Shown one piece after another: positions 51,148-58,967 of a stretch of DNA of 64,000 nucleotides (its first letter is position 1; the number at the start of each line of letters is the position of its first letter). Position numbers and translations under genes: made by a program. The stretch comes from Nocardia miyunensis NBRC 108239 (lineage in GTDB: Bacteria; Actinomycetota; Actinomycetes; Mycobacteriales; Mycobacteriaceae), in the NCBI RefSeq assembly GCF_001613065.1, contig NZ_BDBQ01000080.1:1-64000 (forward strand), in the 5' to 3' direction. Below the pieces are notes generated by a model. It was given only the letters and a program-made list of their open reading frames with translations. It had not been told where the DNA came from and ran no database searches.

Positions 51148-52233
51148 GTGGCCGCACAGCTGACCAAGGGACAGATCGACCATCTGACAGTCGGGGAGCT
51201 CACCGTATCCGTGCAACACGGCGAGCCGATCGATGTATCGGCGCTGCTGTTGAATTCGGCCGGGCAGGTCCGCAGCCAGCGCGATCTGATCTTCTACAAC
51301 CAGACAACGGGCCCCGGCGTGCGCCTGGTGCCCGGCCAGACGCCCGGCGTGTTCATCGAATTGCGTTCGCTGCCACGGGATGTCGATCACGTGCGAGTGA
51401 TCCTGAACCTCGCCGATCAGCAGGCCCATTTCGGCGACTTCGGGCCGCCGATCGTCCGCGTCGAGGGGCCGGGCGGAAATCCGTTGTACGAGTACGTCAT
51501 CGACGATCTGGGCCGGGAGGGCGTGGTCGTCGCGCTGGACCTGGACCGGGTCGGCGGGGCCTGGCAGCTGCGAATGCTCGGGCACGGCTACGACGCCGGA
51601 TTCGAGGCGCTGGTGACCGGGCACGGTGTGCGCATCGGGCCGCCGGGCCAGGAGGATCTGGGCTATCGCGGTCCCGCGGAACTGAATCCGGGCCAGGAGG
51701 TGTCCCTGCACCACGTCCGCAACGGCGAGCTGACGCTGGTGAAGATGGCGCTGGGCTGGGATCCGGTGCGACAGATCGGCATGCGCAAGGTCGAGGTCGA
51801 TCTGGACGCCACGGCACTTATTTTCGCCGGTCGCAACGTGGTCGACGCCGCATCCTTCCTGCAACTGTCCTCCCGCAGCGGCGCGGCGCGGCACTCGGGT
51901 GACAACGTCGACGGTAGCGGGGCCGGTGACGACGAGACCATCACCGTGGATCTCGCGCGGCTGCCGCAGCAGGTCACCGCGGTGGTGTTCGTGGTGACCT
52001 CCTACAAGGGCCACACCTTCGAACGGGTCCGCGAGGCGTTCTGGCGCTTGGACGACGGCGTCGCGGGAATGCAACTGGCGCGCGGCAACCTGCGTGCCGG
52101 TGGTGCGCACACCGGCATGATCGTCGCGAAGGTCTATCGCGACGGCAGCACCTGGCGGGTGGCCTCGATCGGCGTCCCGATCCAGGCCACGCACCCTGTC
52201 GAGGCGGTTCCTGAAGTCGTCCGGTATCTGTAG
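51148..52233 (+). CDS. Tandem TerD-domain protein
   Basis: 361 residues from GTG at 51148, giving an N-terminus MAAQLTKGQIDHL like TerD proteins; an ATG at 51118 would add 10 residues. Two TerD-like domains are visible: residues about 1-165 (DLIFYNQTTGPGVRLV, VRVILNLAD...FGDFGPPIVRVEG, VVVALDLDRVGGAWQLRMLGHGYDAGFEALV) and about 185-361 (LTLVKMALGWDP, DLDATALIFAGRN). TerD folds bind calcium in stress responses. No terB/terC-type partners lie in the window. Convergent with choD. Confidence 0.88.
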   Translation: MAAQLTKGQIDHLTVGELTVSVQHGEPIDVSALLLNSAGQVRSQRDLIFYNQTTGPGVRLVPGQTPGVFIELRSLPRDVDHVRVILNLADQQAHFGDFGPPIVRVEGPGGNPLYEYVIDDLGREGVVVALDLDRVGGAWQLRMLGHGYDAGFEALVTGHGVRIGPPGQEDLGYRGPAELNPGQEVSLHHVRNGELTLVKMALGWDPVRQIGMRKVEVDLDATALIFAGRNVVDAASFLQLSSRSGAARHSGDNVDGSGAGDDETITVDLARLPQQVTAVVFVVTSYKGHTFERVREAFWRLDDGVAGMQLARGNLRAGGAHTGMIVAKVYRDGSTWRVASIGVPIQATHPVEAVPEVVRYL

Positions 52234-52250
52234 GTCGGCGCCGCGGAATG

Positions 52251-53972
52251 TCAGGCGCTGTCGCGTCCGGTGATCTGGACGATCGGCAGAACCAGCGCCG
52301 CGGGCGCCGAGGCGGGCACGACCGGATTGTGCGGTGCCACAGGGGAGATGCGCCGATAACCCTCGCTCTGCGCGGGCCGGGTGTCCTGCTCGCCCTTGTT
52401 CGGCCACAGGGCCGCGGCGCGCTCGGCCTGCGCGGTGATCGTCAGCGACGGATTCACCCCGAGGTTGGCCGAGACCGCCGCGCCGTCGACCACGCTCAAT
52501 GTCGGATACCCGTAGACCCGGTGGTACGGGTCGATCACCCCGTGCTCGGCGTCCGACCCGATCGGCGCGCCGCCCAGGAAGTGCGCGGTGAGCGGAATGT
52601 TGAACACCTCGCCCCAGCTGCCGCCGGCGATACCGCCGATGGTGTCGGCGACCTTGCGGGTCACCTCGTTGCCGACCGGGATCCAGGTCGGATTCGGTTG
52701 TCCGTGGCCTTGTTTGGAACTCATCGTGCGGCGGCCGAACAGCCCTCGTTTGGTGTAGGTGGTGATCGAGTTGTCCAGATTCTGCATGACCAGCGAGATG
52801 ATGGTGCGCTCACTCCAGTTCCGGACGGTCAGCATCGACAGCAGCCGCACCGGATGCTTCAGCACTTCGAGAACGAAGCGCAGCCAGCGCGGGATGCGGC
52901 CTCCGCCGTCGACCATGAGCGTCTGCAACAGGCCCATCGCGTTGGAGCCCTTGCCGTAGCGGACCGGCTCGACGTGCGTATCGGCGGTCGGGTGGATCGA
53001 GGAGGTGATGGCCACGCCGCGGGTGAAATCGCGATCCGGATCCACCGTCCGGGTGGCCGCGCCGACGATCGATTCGGAATTGGTCCGGGTCAGCTGACCC
53101 AGCCGGGGCGAGAGAGCGGGCAGAATTCCCTTGTCCCGCATGGCGAACAACAGTTGCTGGGTGCCCCGGGTACCTGCGGCGAACACCACGTGCGAGGCGG
53201 TCAGCGTGGTCGGCGACTTGCGGAACCACGCCCCGGTGCGCTCGGTGCCGACCTCCCAGGAGTCGTCCGGCAGCGGCCGCACCGCGGTCACCGTGGTGAG
53301 CGGAAAGACCTGTGCCCCGGCCTGTTCGGCGAGATACAGATAGTTCTTCACCAGGGTGTTCTTCGCGCCGTGACGGCAGCCGGTCATGCATTCGCCGCAT
53401 TCCAGGCAGCCGGTGCGCTCGGGGCCCACGCCACCGAAATACGGGTCCGGGACGGTCTTTCCGGCCTCGCCGAAGAACACGCCCACCGGCGTCTGCACGA
53501 AGCTGTCGCCGAAACCCATCTCGTCGGCGACCTGTTTGAACACCTCGTCGGCGGGGGTCATGTGCGGGTTCTGCACCACGCCGAGCATCTTGCGGGCCTG
53601 CTCGTAGTAGGGGATCAGCTCGGCCTGCCAGTCGGTGATGTCGCGCCACTGCGGATCGTCGAAGAACGGTGCGGGCGGGACATAGAGGGTGTTGGCGTAG
53701 TTGAGCGAACCGCCGCCGACGCCCGCACCCCCGAGGATCAGCACATCGCGCAGCAGGTGGATGCGCTGGATGCCCAGACATCCGAGTTTGGGGGCCCAGA
53801 TGAACTTGCGCAGATCCCAGCTCGTCTCGGGCAGTTCGTCGTCGGCGAAACGCCGTCCGGCCTCCAGCACCCCGACCCGGTAGCCCTTCTCGACCAGCCG
53901 TAACGCCGTGACACTCCCACCGAATCCGGAGCCGACGATCAGTACGTCGAAATCGGTGTTCCGCTGCGTCAT
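52251..53972 (-). CDS. choD: GMC-type oxidoreductase, ChoD (cholesterol oxidase-like)
   Basis: 573 residues; sequence tracks mycobacterial ChoD (Rv3409c) along its length. FAD motif VLIVGSGFGGSVTALRLVEKGYRV (about 10-33), LGGAGVGGGSLNYANTLYVPP, the four-cysteine segment CLECGECMTGCRHGAKN, ESIVGAATRTVDPDRDFTRGVAI and the C-terminal GMC region YPTLSVVDGAAVSANLGVNPS. It is a flavoprotein of sterol or related alcohol oxidation; whether it is truly a cholesterol oxidase is debated for mycobacteria. It is divergent from the LexA-like gene. Confidence 0.93.
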   Translation of the reverse strand: MTQRNTDFDVLIVGSGFGGSVTALRLVEKGYRVGVLEAGRRFADDELPETSWDLRKFIWAPKLGCLGIQRIHLLRDVLILGGAGVGGGSLNYANTLYVPPAPFFDDPQWRDITDWQAELIPYYEQARKMLGVVQNPHMTPADEVFKQVADEMGFGDSFVQTPVGVFFGEAGKTVPDPYFGGVGPERTGCLECGECMTGCRHGAKNTLVKNYLYLAEQAGAQVFPLTTVTAVRPLPDDSWEVGTERTGAWFRKSPTTLTASHVVFAAGTRGTQQLLFAMRDKGILPALSPRLGQLTRTNSESIVGAATRTVDPDRDFTRGVAITSSIHPTADTHVEPVRYGKGSNAMGLLQTLMVDGGGRIPRWLRFVLEVLKHPVRLLSMLTVRNWSERTIISLVMQNLDNSITTYTKRGLFGRRTMSSKQGHGQPNPTWIPVGNEVTRKVADTIGGIAGGSWGEVFNIPLTAHFLGGAPIGSDAEHGVIDPYHRVYGYPTLSVVDGAAVSANLGVNPSLTITAQAERAAALWPNKGEQDTRPAQSEGYRRISPVAPHNPVVPASAPAALVLPIVQITGRDSA

Positions 53973-54077
53973 GGCCTTGCTCCTCGCGTGCTGTCTCCGG
54001 TGACCCAGGTTACGTTACTACTCGGTAGGTTAGGGCGGCGCGACAGTCTACGACCCGGTCACGCTTAGGATTCCCGG

Positions 54078-54734
54078 GTGACCGGATACGACGACGCTTT
54101 CGAGCACCTCGACACCTCGATTCTGCCGCCCCGCCAGCAGCGGATCCTGGCGGCGATCCGGGATTCGGTGGTGCGGCACGGCTATCCGCCCAGTACGCGC
54201 GAAATCGGGCAGGCGGTGGGGCTGCGCTCCGCCTCGACTGTCTCTCGGCATCTGAAAGCGTTGGAGGACAAGGGTTTCCTGCGACGCGGCGAGTCCGTAT
54301 CGCGGCCGATCGACGTGCGACTGTTCCTGCGGTCCGCCGCGTCGCCGGAACGCGACGAGCAGGCGGTGGACGTGCCCGTGGTCGGCGATATCGCGGCCGG
54401 GACGCCGATCCTGGCCCAGGAGCACGCCGAGGACACGCTCACGCTGTCCCGCCAGTTGGTGGGCCGCGGCACGGTGTTCGGCCTGCGGGTGCGGGGCGAT
54501 TCGATGATCGATGCCGCGATCTGCGATGGCGACATCGTCGTCGTGCGCCGTCAGCCCGATGCCCAGACGGGTGAGATCGTCGCCGCGATGATCGACGGCG
54601 AGGCCACGGTGAAGGTGTTCCGGCGGCGGGGCGGCCACGTCTACCTGGAACCGCGCAATCCGGCCTATTCGGTCATCGACGGCGATTCGGCCGTGGTCCT
54701 GGGCAAGGTCGTCTCGGTGATGCGGCGCGTGTGA
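54078..54734 (+). CDS. LexA-family self-cleaving repressor
   Basis: 218 residues from GTG. The N-terminal winged helix has LPPRQQRILAAIRDSVVRHGYPPSTREIGQAVGLRSASTVSRHLKALEDKGFL. The C-terminal S24 peptidase shows the Ala107-Gly108 cleavage site (DIAAGTPI), Ser142 in GDSMID and Lys179 in TVKVF, so autocleavage looks intact. It ends in VVLGKVVSVMRRV as in LexA. No obvious SOS box (TCGAAC-N4-GTTCGA) lies upstream, and the neighbours are not those usual for lexA, so this could be lexA itself or a second copy. Confidence 0.88.
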   Translation: MTGYDDAFEHLDTSILPPRQQRILAAIRDSVVRHGYPPSTREIGQAVGLRSASTVSRHLKALEDKGFLRRGESVSRPIDVRLFLRSAASPERDEQAVDVPVVGDIAAGTPILAQEHAEDTLTLSRQLVGRGTVFGLRVRGDSMIDAAICDGDIVVVRRQPDAQTGEIVAAMIDGEATVKVFRRRGGHVYLEPRNPAYSVIDGDSAVVLGKVVSVMRRV

Positions 54735-54843
54735 CAGGCCACAGATCTGAAACATGTATGGTTCGCCAAACGATAGCCGGTCAACTACAGTTCCGAGCGT
54801 CACGTCGCCCGGGCAGAGCTTTGAATATGCAACGGAGGTGCGC

Positions 54844-55905
54844 ATGAGGCGCGGTATTCGGATCGCAACGGCTGCCGCGGCGGCTCTTTTCGCGGGGTTG
54901 TCGACCGTGGTCGCCGCAGGCCCGGCCGCGGCATCGAGCGATCCGGTGATCGCGTCGAAGAGCCCGCTGGCCAAGCCGGTGTCCCAGGACGGTTCCAAGC
55001 TGGCCGGACTCACCGTCGTCGATGCCACCCACTTGAAGCTGAGCGTGTTCTCCGCGGCGATGAACAAGCCCATCACCGTGGAGGTGCAGCGTCCGGCCGA
55101 CACGTCCGCGCCGCGTCCGACGCTGTACCTGCTCAACGGCGCGGGCGGCGGTGAGGACAGCGCCAGCTGGGATGCGAAGGCTCCCGATGCGCTGAAGTTT
55201 CTCGCGCCCAAGAATGTGAACGTGGTGCAGCCGATCGGCGGTGCGTGGAGCTATTACACCGACTGGCGCGCGCCGGACCCCACGCTGGGTGTGAACAAGT
55301 GGAAGACCTTCCTGACCCAGGAGCTGCCGCCGATCGTCGACGGTGCGCTGGGCGCCACGGGCGTGAACGCGATCGCCGGTCTGTCCACGTCGGGGACGTC
55401 GGTGCTGGCGCTGGCGATCGCCAAGCCCGGCCTGTACAAGTCGGTCGCCGCCTACAGCGGCTGCGCGCAGATCAGTGACCCCATCGGATATCGGTATGTG
55501 AACTTGGCCACCGGGGTCTGGGGCGGCGGCAACACGGTGAACATGTACGGCCCGGAGAACGACCCGATGTGGGCGGCCAACGACCCGTACGTGCACGCCG
55601 ATCAGCTGCGGGGATTGAACCTGTTCATCTCCAGCGGTTCCGGGCTGTCGGGCAAATACGACACGCTCAACGGCCGGTACGCCCTGCCCGGCGCGTACGG
55701 TTTGGGCAACCAGCTGATCATCGGCGGCGTCATCGAGGCGGCGGTCAACGGTTGCAGCCACAATCTGCAGGCGAAGCTGAACAAGCTGGGCATTCCGGCC
55801 ACCTACGACTTCACCCCGGACGGCACCCACTCGTGGGGTTACTGGCACGACGATCTGATCAAGTCGTGGCCGGTGCTGGCCAAGGGCCTGGGCCTGCCCG
55901 CCTGA
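54844..55905 (+). CDS. Secreted mycolyltransferase/esterase (antigen 85-like)
   Basis: 353 residues from ATG at 54844 with GGAGG upstream. Signal peptide about 1-40 (IRIATAAAAALFAGLSTVV ... PAAAS). The esterase fold has TLYLLNGAGGGEDSASWD, VVQPIGGAWSYYTDW, the nucleophile in GLSTSGTSV (Ser183), and a C-terminal catalytic His in DGTHSWGYWHDDL. This family transfers mycolyl groups onto trehalose and arabinogalactan in the mycolic-acid cell envelope. A bidirectional terminator follows. Confidence 0.93.
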   Translation: MRRGIRIATAAAAALFAGLSTVVAAGPAAASSDPVIASKSPLAKPVSQDGSKLAGLTVVDATHLKLSVFSAAMNKPITVEVQRPADTSAPRPTLYLLNGAGGGEDSASWDAKAPDALKFLAPKNVNVVQPIGGAWSYYTDWRAPDPTLGVNKWKTFLTQELPPIVDGALGATGVNAIAGLSTSGTSVLALAIAKPGLYKSVAAYSGCAQISDPIGYRYVNLATGVWGGGNTVNMYGPENDPMWAANDPYVHADQLRGLNLFISSGSGLSGKYDTLNGRYALPGAYGLGNQLIIGGVIEAAVNGCSHNLQAKLNKLGIPATYDFTPDGTHSWGYWHDDLIKSWPVLAKGLGLPA

Positions 55906-55916
55906 GCATCCGCTCC

Positions 55917-55948
55917 GAACGCCCCGTCGCAGCCGCGGCGGGGCGTTC
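55917..55948. terminator. Bidirectional hairpin between mycolyltransferase and GH1 genes
   Basis: GAACGCCCCG (55917-55926) and CGGGGCGTTC (55939-55948) pair perfectly around 12 nt, between convergent stops at 55905 and 55961. Confidence 0.75.
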
Positions 55949-55960
55949 TCGGTGAATGCG

Positions 55961-57283
55961 CTAGAGGACGACCGGCCGGTCGCAACTGTCCGGCGGGTCC
56001 ACCTGCGAACAGGCCAGGGGTGCGCGGGTCGGGCGGTAGTTCGCGGGCACGCCACCGGCGCGGGTGATGGCCTGATACGCCGCGACCGCGTCGGTAGGCT
56101 TGCGGGTCAGGCTCGGATCGGTGGTGACATCGACGGTGTAGAGGCCGAAACGCGGTGTGTAACTGCCCCATTCGTAGTTGTCGGTCAGACTCCAGTAGTT
56201 GTATCCGAGCAGGTTCATCCCGTCGGCCTTGGCCCGCTGTAGCCAATACACCGTGTCCCGCAGGTGATCCGCGCGGGTATATCCGTCCGGCCGGGGTTTG
56301 CCGTTCTCCGTCGGCATCCCGTTCTCCACGACGTACAGCGGTTTGCCGGGAAAGAGCTTGGCGTAGTGGCGGAGTGCGTAATAGATGCCCTCGGTTTGCA
56401 GGGGCAGCTGCCACATGCCGGGCGCACCGGCCGCGCTGCTCGCGGCCCTGGTCCCCGGATCCGGGCCGAAATAATAGTCGACGCCCAGGAAGTCGAGTTT
56501 GCCGGAGACCTTGTCGACGAACGGCTGATTCACCGAGGTCTCCGCGCCCGGCACGAAGCCGAGATTGCTGGTCACCATCGCCTCGGGCCGGACGTGGTGG
56601 ATGTAGTCGTAGATCTCGTTGTGCACCTGGGCCAGTCGATCGCGCATGATGGTCGCCTCGCTCCGCGCCAGTGCGCCGATGCGCTGTTCGGTGCCGATGT
56701 AGGCGGCGGGTTCGTTGATCGTCACCCAGAGCGGATCGCGGGATGCATAGCGGTCCACCACCTTTCGGGCGTTGGCCAGCCAGTCACGCACCATGTCCGG
56801 ATGCCGCCAGCCGCCGCGCGCGGCCGCCCAGCCCGGATACACCCAGTGATCCAGGGTGAGCATCGGCCGCAGCCCCGCGCGCACGATCGCGTCCACGATG
56901 CCGTCGTAGCCGATCAGCGCCGCATCGTCCCACACACCCGGATTCGGCTGCACCCGCGCCCATTCGATGCTGGTGCGGTAGACCTCGACGCCCAGCTGTG
57001 CGGCATGGGAGACGTCATCGGGGTAGTAGTCCCAGAACCGCACCGAGTCCAGGTAGGGATCCGCCTTCCCCGAGCTGATGTAGCGGGTCCAATTGCTGTC
57101 CGGCGCATGGCCTTCGGTCTGGAAACCGGACGAGGACACGCCCCACAGGAATCCCTCACCCAGCGGCGGCACCCCGCCGGGCGGGCCTGGTGGTGGCGCG
57201 GCCGGGGCCGGGCCGGGCACGATGAGAGCCGCTACGGCGGCCGCGCCCGCGGCGAGGATCTGCCGGCGACTCGACTGTGCCAT
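55961..57283 (-). CDS. Secreted glycoside hydrolase family 1-like beta-glycosidase
   Basis: 440 residues. An N-terminal Tat-like signal (QSSRRQILAAGAAAVAALIV) precedes a complete GH1 barrel: FLWGVSSSGFQTEGH, EVYRTSIEWARVQP, the acid/base TINEPAAY, the nucleophile YVVENGMPTENG and the C-terminal YNYWSLTDNYEWG. Retaining beta-glycosidases use these two glutamates. Export is unusual for GH1, which is often cytosolic, so it may act on cell-wall or host sugars. A cytosolic paralogue cannot be judged here. Confidence 0.9.
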   Translation of the reverse strand: MAQSSRRQILAAGAAAVAALIVPGPAPAAPPPGPPGGVPPLGEGFLWGVSSSGFQTEGHAPDSNWTRYISSGKADPYLDSVRFWDYYPDDVSHAAQLGVEVYRTSIEWARVQPNPGVWDDAALIGYDGIVDAIVRAGLRPMLTLDHWVYPGWAAARGGWRHPDMVRDWLANARKVVDRYASRDPLWVTINEPAAYIGTEQRIGALARSEATIMRDRLAQVHNEIYDYIHHVRPEAMVTSNLGFVPGAETSVNQPFVDKVSGKLDFLGVDYYFGPDPGTRAASSAAGAPGMWQLPLQTEGIYYALRHYAKLFPGKPLYVVENGMPTENGKPRPDGYTRADHLRDTVYWLQRAKADGMNLLGYNYWSLTDNYEWGSYTPRFGLYTVDVTTDPSLTRKPTDAVAAYQAITRAGGVPANYRPTRAPLACSQVDPPDSCDRPVVL

Positions 57284-57412
57284 CGCGCAAGCGTAGCTGT
57301 GAGATTGCTGAAATTCGGGCCGGTCGTACGCGTGTCGTCGTGCCGGATGATCGCTGGGACGATCTGTTCGGGCAGGTTCGCGGGAGGCGGCGCTCTGGCA
57401 GGATCGATGGGT

Positions 57413-58918
57413 ATGAGCGGGCAGGATGCGATGCGGGAGCCGGGCGAGGGCGCCGCGGCGGCGACACAGGGGATGAGCACCGTCGTGGAGACCGCCGCCG
57501 GGCGGGTGTACGGAGTGGCGGAATCGCCGGGCGTGTACGCGTTCCGCGGAATTCCGTATGCCGCCTCACCGATCGGGGAGCTGAGGTTCGCGCCGCCGCG
57601 ACCGCATCCGGGGTGGGCGGGTGTTCGCGACGCGGCCGGGTCGGGCCCGGCGGTGCCGCAGTGGCCGTCCCGGCTGGAATCGATCATGGGCGCGCGTATC
57701 CCGCGATGGGACGAGGACGGCTGTCTGACGGTCGACGTGTGGGTGCCGCAGGGCGAATCGCATACCCCGCGCGCGGTGCTGCTGTGGTTCCACGGCGGCG
57801 GATTCACCAGCGGCAGCGGCGGCTGGGACTGGTACGACGGGGGACGCCTGGCCGCGCTCGGCGACATCATCGTGGTCACCGCGAATTATCGGCTCGGAGC
57901 GCTGGGATACCTGCGTCTGCCGGGCGCGGACAATCTCGGCTCCCAGGATCAGGCCGCGGCCCTGCGGTGGGTGAGCGAGAACATCGCCGCCTTCGGTGGT
58001 GACAGGGGTCTGATCACCGTCGGCGGGCAGTCTGCCGGTGCGTTCTCGGCGATGGCGCTGGCGACCGACCCGGACACCGGTCCCGCGGTGCGCCGGGTGA
58101 TCGGCCAGTCCGGACCGTGGGGGATGAGCCCCCAGGATCCCGACGAGGCCGCCGCGACCACGGCGAAATATCTTGCGCTGCTCGGAATTCCGGGCGACGG
58201 CACCGACCCGCTGCCCCGGCTGCGCTCCCTGCCGGTGCTGGACCTGGTGCAGGCGTACGCCCGGCTGATGCTCGAAACCGCGGCGCTGGGTCGTGTCGCG
58301 CCGCCGCTGTATCCCGTGCTGGGCGGCGCGATTCAGTCGGCCGGATGGCGGGATCTGGTCCCGGCCGGCGCGCTGCGCGGCAAGGACGTGCTGCTGGGCG
58401 CGACCGGTAACGAACTCGGTGCGTTCTTCGCGCTCAACCCGATGATCCGGATGCTCTCCGACACCGCTGCCGCGCGGCTGATCGGCGATGTCGTGGGGGA
58501 GTCCGGCGAGGCTCGCTACCGGCAGTACCTGGCGGAGCATCCCGATGCCGGACCCTTCCGCGCGCTGACCGCTGTCGCGGGCGAGGCGATGTTCGGCGAC
58601 GATCTGTTCGTCTTCGGCGAAGCGCTTGCCGCACAGGGCAATCCGGCCCACATCTATCGATTCCTGCGCGAACCGTCCCCGGACCCGTTCGGGCTGGGCG
58701 CGGCGCACTGCGCGGATCTGCCCTATCTGTTCGGCACGTTCGACAGTTACCCCAATTCGCCGATGCTGGGCACGGTCGGTGCCCGCGATCACGCGCTGGC
58801 CGCCCAGTTCGGCGGTGCGCTGGCCGCGTTCGTGGCCACCGGCTCACCCAACGGGCCGGGACTCGAATCGTGGAAGCCGTGGTTGCCGGGCCCGGAACCG
58901 GACGTGCGGAAGTTCTGA
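57413..58918 (+). CDS. Type B carboxylesterase
   Basis: 501 residues from ATG at 57413; 57407 and 57473 are alternatives. Carboxylesterase/cholinesterase hallmarks: VYAFRGIPYAASPIGELRF, the oxyanion loop LWFHGGGFTSGSGG, the nucleophile GGQSAGAFSAMAL (about residue 206), GATGNELGAFFALNP with the acidic triad member, and GAAHCADLPYLFG with the catalytic His. No signal peptide, so intracellular. Substrate esters unknown. Convergent with the GT39 gene through a perfect hairpin. Confidence 0.93.
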   Translation: MSGQDAMREPGEGAAAATQGMSTVVETAAGRVYGVAESPGVYAFRGIPYAASPIGELRFAPPRPHPGWAGVRDAAGSGPAVPQWPSRLESIMGARIPRWDEDGCLTVDVWVPQGESHTPRAVLLWFHGGGFTSGSGGWDWYDGGRLAALGDIIVVTANYRLGALGYLRLPGADNLGSQDQAAALRWVSENIAAFGGDRGLITVGGQSAGAFSAMALATDPDTGPAVRRVIGQSGPWGMSPQDPDEAAATTAKYLALLGIPGDGTDPLPRLRSLPVLDLVQAYARLMLETAALGRVAPPLYPVLGGAIQSAGWRDLVPAGALRGKDVLLGATGNELGAFFALNPMIRMLSDTAAARLIGDVVGESGEARYRQYLAEHPDAGPFRALTAVAGEAMFGDDLFVFGEALAAQGNPAHIYRFLREPSPDPFGLGAAHCADLPYLFGTFDSYPNSPMLGTVGARDHALAAQFGGALAAFVATGSPNGPGLESWKPWLPGPEPDVRKF

Positions 58919-58930
58919 GCCGCGCGGTCG

Positions 58931-58963
58931 GCCGGTGCCGCCCGGTCGACGGGCGGCACCGGC
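58931..58963. terminator. Bidirectional 14-bp hairpin between esterase and GT39 genes
   Basis: GCCGGTGCCGCCCG and CGGGCGGCACCGGC pair perfectly around GTCGA, between stops at 58918 and 58968. Confidence 0.85.
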
Positions 58964-58967
58964 TCGC

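Noticed and set aside
54015..54032. Operator in the choD/lexA intergenic (TTACTACTCGGTAGGTTA)
   Set aside because: Only 4-bp matching arms; not convincing.
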